Assembly (NCBI RefSeq): GCF_005780165.1
Contig: NZ_VAUV01000005.1
Coordinates: 310,001 to 374,000 of the forward strand
DNA: 64,000 nt
Source of the DNA: Phragmitibacter flavus
Lineage (GTDB): Bacteria > Verrucomicrobiota > Verrucomicrobiia > Verrucomicrobiales > Verrucomicrobiaceae
Direction of reading: 5' to 3'
Position 1 is the first letter of the stretch; each line of letters begins with the position of its first letter. The notes below the pieces were generated by a model that made no database searches, was not told the origin of the DNA, and was given only the letters and a program-made list of their open reading frames with translations. Below are positions 61,390-64,000 of this stretch, in pieces. The position numbers and the translations under genes were made by a program.

Positions 61390-62355
61390 ATGACTGAATC
61401 GCTGGATACTGTAAAAAGCGCGCTCGCTGAAGCGCGGGCTGAGATTGCCAAGGTTATTATTGGACAGCAGCATGTGATCGATCACGCGTTGATCGCGATC
61501 TTTACCGGTCATCATGTATTGGTGGAAGGCGTGCCTGGGGTGGGGAAAACGTTGCTGGTGAGGACACTGGCCAAGGTGTTGGGTGGTGACTTTGCGCGGA
61601 TTCAGTTCACACCGGATTTGATGCCGGCGGATATTACCGGCACGAGTGTGTTTAACTTGAAGGACAATGATTTTGTGTTGGTGAAAGGGCCGGTGTTTAC
61701 CAGTTTCCTGCTGGCGGATGAGATCAACCGGGCACCGGCGAAGACGCAGTCGGCCTTGTTGCAGGCCATGCAGGAGCGGTTGGTGACGATTGACAATGAG
61801 ACCCATGAGTTGTCTTCGAGCTTCACGGTGTTTGCGACGCAGAACCCAGTGGAGTATGAGGGGACTTATCCGCTACCGGAGGCGCAGAAGGACCGGTTCA
61901 TGTTTAAGGTGAATGTGGGATATCCGGATCGGAATGAAGAGCTGTCGTTGGCGAATCGAATGCTGGGAATCGCTTCGCCAGAGGCGGTGCTGGGGAGTGG
62001 TGAGGGGAGGGAGGGGGTGACAGCGGACCGCATTCTCGCATTGAGGCAGGCATTGCAGGGCGTGACGGTGCGCGAGGAGTTGGTGGCGTATGTGGTGGAC
62101 ATGGTGCGCGCAACTCGGGAGCACGAGGCGGTGCTGGTGGGGGCGGGTCCACGTGCGACGCAGTCATTGATTCTGGCGAGTCGCGCGCGGGCAGCGTTGG
62201 ATTCGAGAGATTTTGTGACGCCGGATGATGTGCGCACATTGGCCGAACCGGTGTTGGGTCATCGACTGATTTTGCGCCCCGAGTTCGAGATCGAAGGATT
62301 GACGATTGGGGAGTTGATAGGTCGCGTTTTGGAAGCGGTGCCGGTGCCAAGGTGA
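61390..62355 (+). CDS. MoxR-family AAA+ ATPase
   Basis: The product has 321 residues. Walker A is EGVPGVGKTLL, Walker B LLADEINRAPAKTQSALLQAMQE, sensor 1 FATQNPVEYEGTYPLPEAQKDRFMF and sensor 2 GAGPRATQSLI. These are the canonical MoxR motifs. MoxR proteins act as chaperones for partner complexes containing VWA or DUF58 proteins, both encoded next to it. Separated from the DUF4350 gene by 32 bases and from DUF58 by 43. Confidence 0.95.
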   Translation: MTESLDTVKSALAEARAEIAKVIIGQQHVIDHALIAIFTGHHVLVEGVPGVGKTLLVRTLAKVLGGDFARIQFTPDLMPADITGTSVFNLKDNDFVLVKGPVFTSFLLADEINRAPAKTQSALLQAMQERLVTIDNETHELSSSFTVFATQNPVEYEGTYPLPEAQKDRFMFKVNVGYPDRNEELSLANRMLGIASPEAVLGSGEGREGVTADRILALRQALQGVTVREELVAYVVDMVRATREHEAVLVGAGPRATQSLILASRARAALDSRDFVTPDDVRTLAEPVLGHRLILRPEFEIEGLTIGELIGRVLEAVPVPR

Positions 62356-62398
62356 AGTGAAAAGGTATAAGTGAGAAGTGAAAAGTGGTTGTAATCGC

Positions 62399-63757
62399 AT
62401 GCCTGTTCCATCTAACAAGTTACTGATTTATACCTTGGTGGTGGGCATTCCTTTGTTCACGTTGCTGGGGTTGATGGAGGTTCCGTTGGCGGGGGTGGTG
62501 GGAATTGGGGTGATGCTGGCGTTGGTGGTGGCGATGGACATGCCGGGGGCGGCGGCTTCGTTGAGGAGGTTGAAGGTGGAGGTGCCGAAGGTGATTCGAA
62601 CGACGAAGGGCAGGAAGTTTGAGCTGCCGCTGGTGGTGGTGAATGGGGGGATGCTGGCGAAGAGGATCAAGGTTGGATTGCCTTTGCCGGAGGAGATTGA
62701 TGGGGAGAAATCGGTGCTCGACTGGAAGCTGAGGAACGATGATGAACGCAATGGAACGAAGTGGGAGTTGCTGGCGGTGGAGAGGGGGAGTTTTAAGATG
62801 GAGAGGCTTTATTTCGAGGGAATCTCGGGGTTGGGGTTTTGGTTGGGACGACGGGCGATTGAGGTGCTGGTGGAGGTGAAGGTCTATCCGGATTTGAGTC
62901 ATGAACGCAGTGTGCTGGCGCCGTTGTTTTTTCGAAGGGGAACGATCGGGGTGCATCAGGTGAGACAGATCGGCAAGGGTAGGGAGTTTGAGCAGTTGCG
63001 TGCTTATGCGCCGGGGGATGGTTATGAGGATGTGTATTGGAAGGGGACGGCGAAGCGGAGGTTTCCAGTAACAAAGATGTTTCAGTTGGAACGGACGCAG
63101 GAGGTTTATGTGGCGGTGGATTGTTCGAGGCGGAGTCGGCGTCGGCTGGAGGGTTTGATTGGTCATGAAGAGGCGGGGATGGTGGCGAAGACGCAGTTGG
63201 AAAGGTATATCCAGGCGGCGCTGGTGCTGGCGTTGGCGGCGCAGCAGCAGTCGGACCGGTTTGGGTTGCTGGTGTTTTCCGACAAGGTGCAGCGGGTGAT
63301 TCCGGCAGGGAGCGGTCGGGCGCATTATGATGTGATCCGCGATGTGCTTTACACGTTGCAGGCGCAGGCGGTGAGCCCGGATTTTGATGAGTTGTTTGTG
63401 CAGATTGGGAATCGGATGAGGCAACGGGCGCTGCTTTTGATTTTGACGGATCTGGGGGAGCCGTGGCTTGCGGAGTCGTTTGTGGAGGGGGTGTCGCTGG
63501 TGTCGAGAAGGCATGTGGTGTTGACGCACATGTTGGGTCAGAAGGAGGTGCGGCCGATGTTTGGTGACGGGGACCGGGTGGAGGATGATGATGAATTGTA
63601 TGGCAGGCTGGCGGGGCAGTTGATGTGGAATGATTTGCAGGAGACGATGCGGTTGTTGAAGCAGCGAGGGGTGCATTTGACGTCGTCGACGCAGGAAAGT
63701 TTGGTGGCTGATGTGGTGAGTGAATATCTGAAGGTGAAGAAGCGGCAGTTGATTTGA
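62399..63757 (+). CDS. DUF58 domain protein
   Basis: From the ATG at 62399 the product has 452 residues: two N-terminal transmembrane helices (LLIYTLVVGIPLFTLLGL and GVVGIGVMLALVVAM), then the DUF58 core with GKGREFEQLRAYAPGDGYEDVYWKGTAKRRFPVTKMFQ, and a VWA-like C-terminal fold (VYVAVDCSRRSRRRLEG). It is the standard partner of MoxR. The protein probably assembles at the membrane with the VWA and DUF4129 proteins. Confidence 0.9.
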   Translation: MPVPSNKLLIYTLVVGIPLFTLLGLMEVPLAGVVGIGVMLALVVAMDMPGAAASLRRLKVEVPKVIRTTKGRKFELPLVVVNGGMLAKRIKVGLPLPEEIDGEKSVLDWKLRNDDERNGTKWELLAVERGSFKMERLYFEGISGLGFWLGRRAIEVLVEVKVYPDLSHERSVLAPLFFRRGTIGVHQVRQIGKGREFEQLRAYAPGDGYEDVYWKGTAKRRFPVTKMFQLERTQEVYVAVDCSRRSRRRLEGLIGHEEAGMVAKTQLERYIQAALVLALAAQQQSDRFGLLVFSDKVQRVIPAGSGRAHYDVIRDVLYTLQAQAVSPDFDELFVQIGNRMRQRALLLILTDLGEPWLAESFVEGVSLVSRRHVVLTHMLGQKEVRPMFGDGDRVEDDDELYGRLAGQLMWNDLQETMRLLKQRGVHLTSSTQESLVADVVSEYLKVKKRQLI

Positions 63758-63778
63758 TCTGAATTGAGATAAGATGAA

Positions 63779-64000
63779 ATGATTGCGGATCTGAAAGGTT
63801 TTATTGAGCGCGAAGAGCCCCACTGGTTGGAGCTTGAGAAGGAGCTGGCGCGGATGCGGGATGGGCTGGGGGATTTTTCGGATTTGAAGTATGCGCGGCA
63901 TGTATTGTCGCTATTTCAAAGAGCCTCGGCGGACTTGTCGAGGATTCAGGGGTATTCGGCGGAACCGGAGTTGAAGGCCTATCTTGAGCGGTTGGTGGGC
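63779..64000 (+). CDS. SpoIIM-like (stage II sporulation protein M family) membrane protein, N-terminal part
   Basis: The ATG at 63779 opens a frame that continues to the window edge (74 codons). The sequence IADLKGFIEREEPHWLELEKELARM...LSRIQGYSAEPELKAYLERLV matches the N-terminal region of SpoIIM-related proteins, which in non-sporulating bacteria sit beside MoxR and RDD genes. The hydrophobic core would be beyond the edge. Its start follows the DUF58 stop by 21 bases. Confidence 0.7.
   Translation, partial: MIADLKGFIEREEPHWLELEKELARMRDGLGDFSDLKYARHVLSLFQRASADLSRIQGYSAEPELKAYLERLVG

Overview
The window looks like chromosomal DNA of a Verrucomicrobiota bacterium, probably of the Verrucomicrobiales. 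This is inferred from gene content: a PVC-type membrane-bound dehydrogenase with a C-terminal haem-c domain, a DUF1552/DUF1592 (planctomycete-type cytochrome) pair, a secreted FAD-dependent oxidoreductase with a golvesin-like tail, a prepilin-like protein with LamG-type repeats, and the cluster VWA / DUF4129 / DUF4350 / MoxR / DUF58 / SpoIIM-like. No rRNA or complete species marker is present, so nothing finer can be said.

Bases 1 to about 13,200 are an A+T-richer accessory region. It holds the 5' part of a Fic-family gene, a DUF262-HNH protein convergent with a beta-class DNA methyltransferase (a candidate restriction-modification pair), a tyrosine recombinase with a recognisable promoter, a large prepilin/LamG gene cut by an 875-bp IS5-family insertion sequence, a small HTH protein, a second tyrosine recombinase next to tRNA-Arg(UCU), a HEPN-like protein and a DUF3800 protein. 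Bases 13,196-13,755 are non-coding and rich in hairpins.

From 13,756 the DNA is G-rich housekeeping sequence. ribD and a gmhB-like phosphatase gene are separated by a scar: a tandem duplication of the ribD-gmhB junction, with a RelE/ParE-type toxin-antitoxin pair in the second copy. Then come DUF2752, a PagL-like lipid A deacylase, the FAD oxidoreductase, a lipocalin, a small lipoprotein and the large haem dehydrogenase. Next are a SufR-like regulator divergent from lysine 2,3-aminomutase, DUF4031, a zinc operon (histidine-rich outer-membrane protein plus ZnuA, with a palindrome upstream), lepA, a DUF2199 protein, an orphan VapB-like antitoxin, an ABCG-like transporter, an AsmA-like protein, an aldolase/dehydrogenase fusion, an ArgD-like aminotransferase and leuS.

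The most unusual object is at 42,619-44,535. It is a single open frame in which a family-4 glycosyltransferase is split by a complete REP-associated tyrosine transposase (RAYT) flanked by blocks of small palindromes, all in frame. A related palindrome lies 26 kb away, between DUF2752 and the PagL-like gene, and several other palindrome families occupy intergenic spaces.

The rest is glgB, a TPR-containing Ser/Thr kinase-like protein whose HRD aspartate is asparagine, a radical SAM protein, glycerate kinase, fabD, the DUF1552/DUF1592 pair with a codon style unlike its neighbours, and a MoxR-type cluster running off the right edge.
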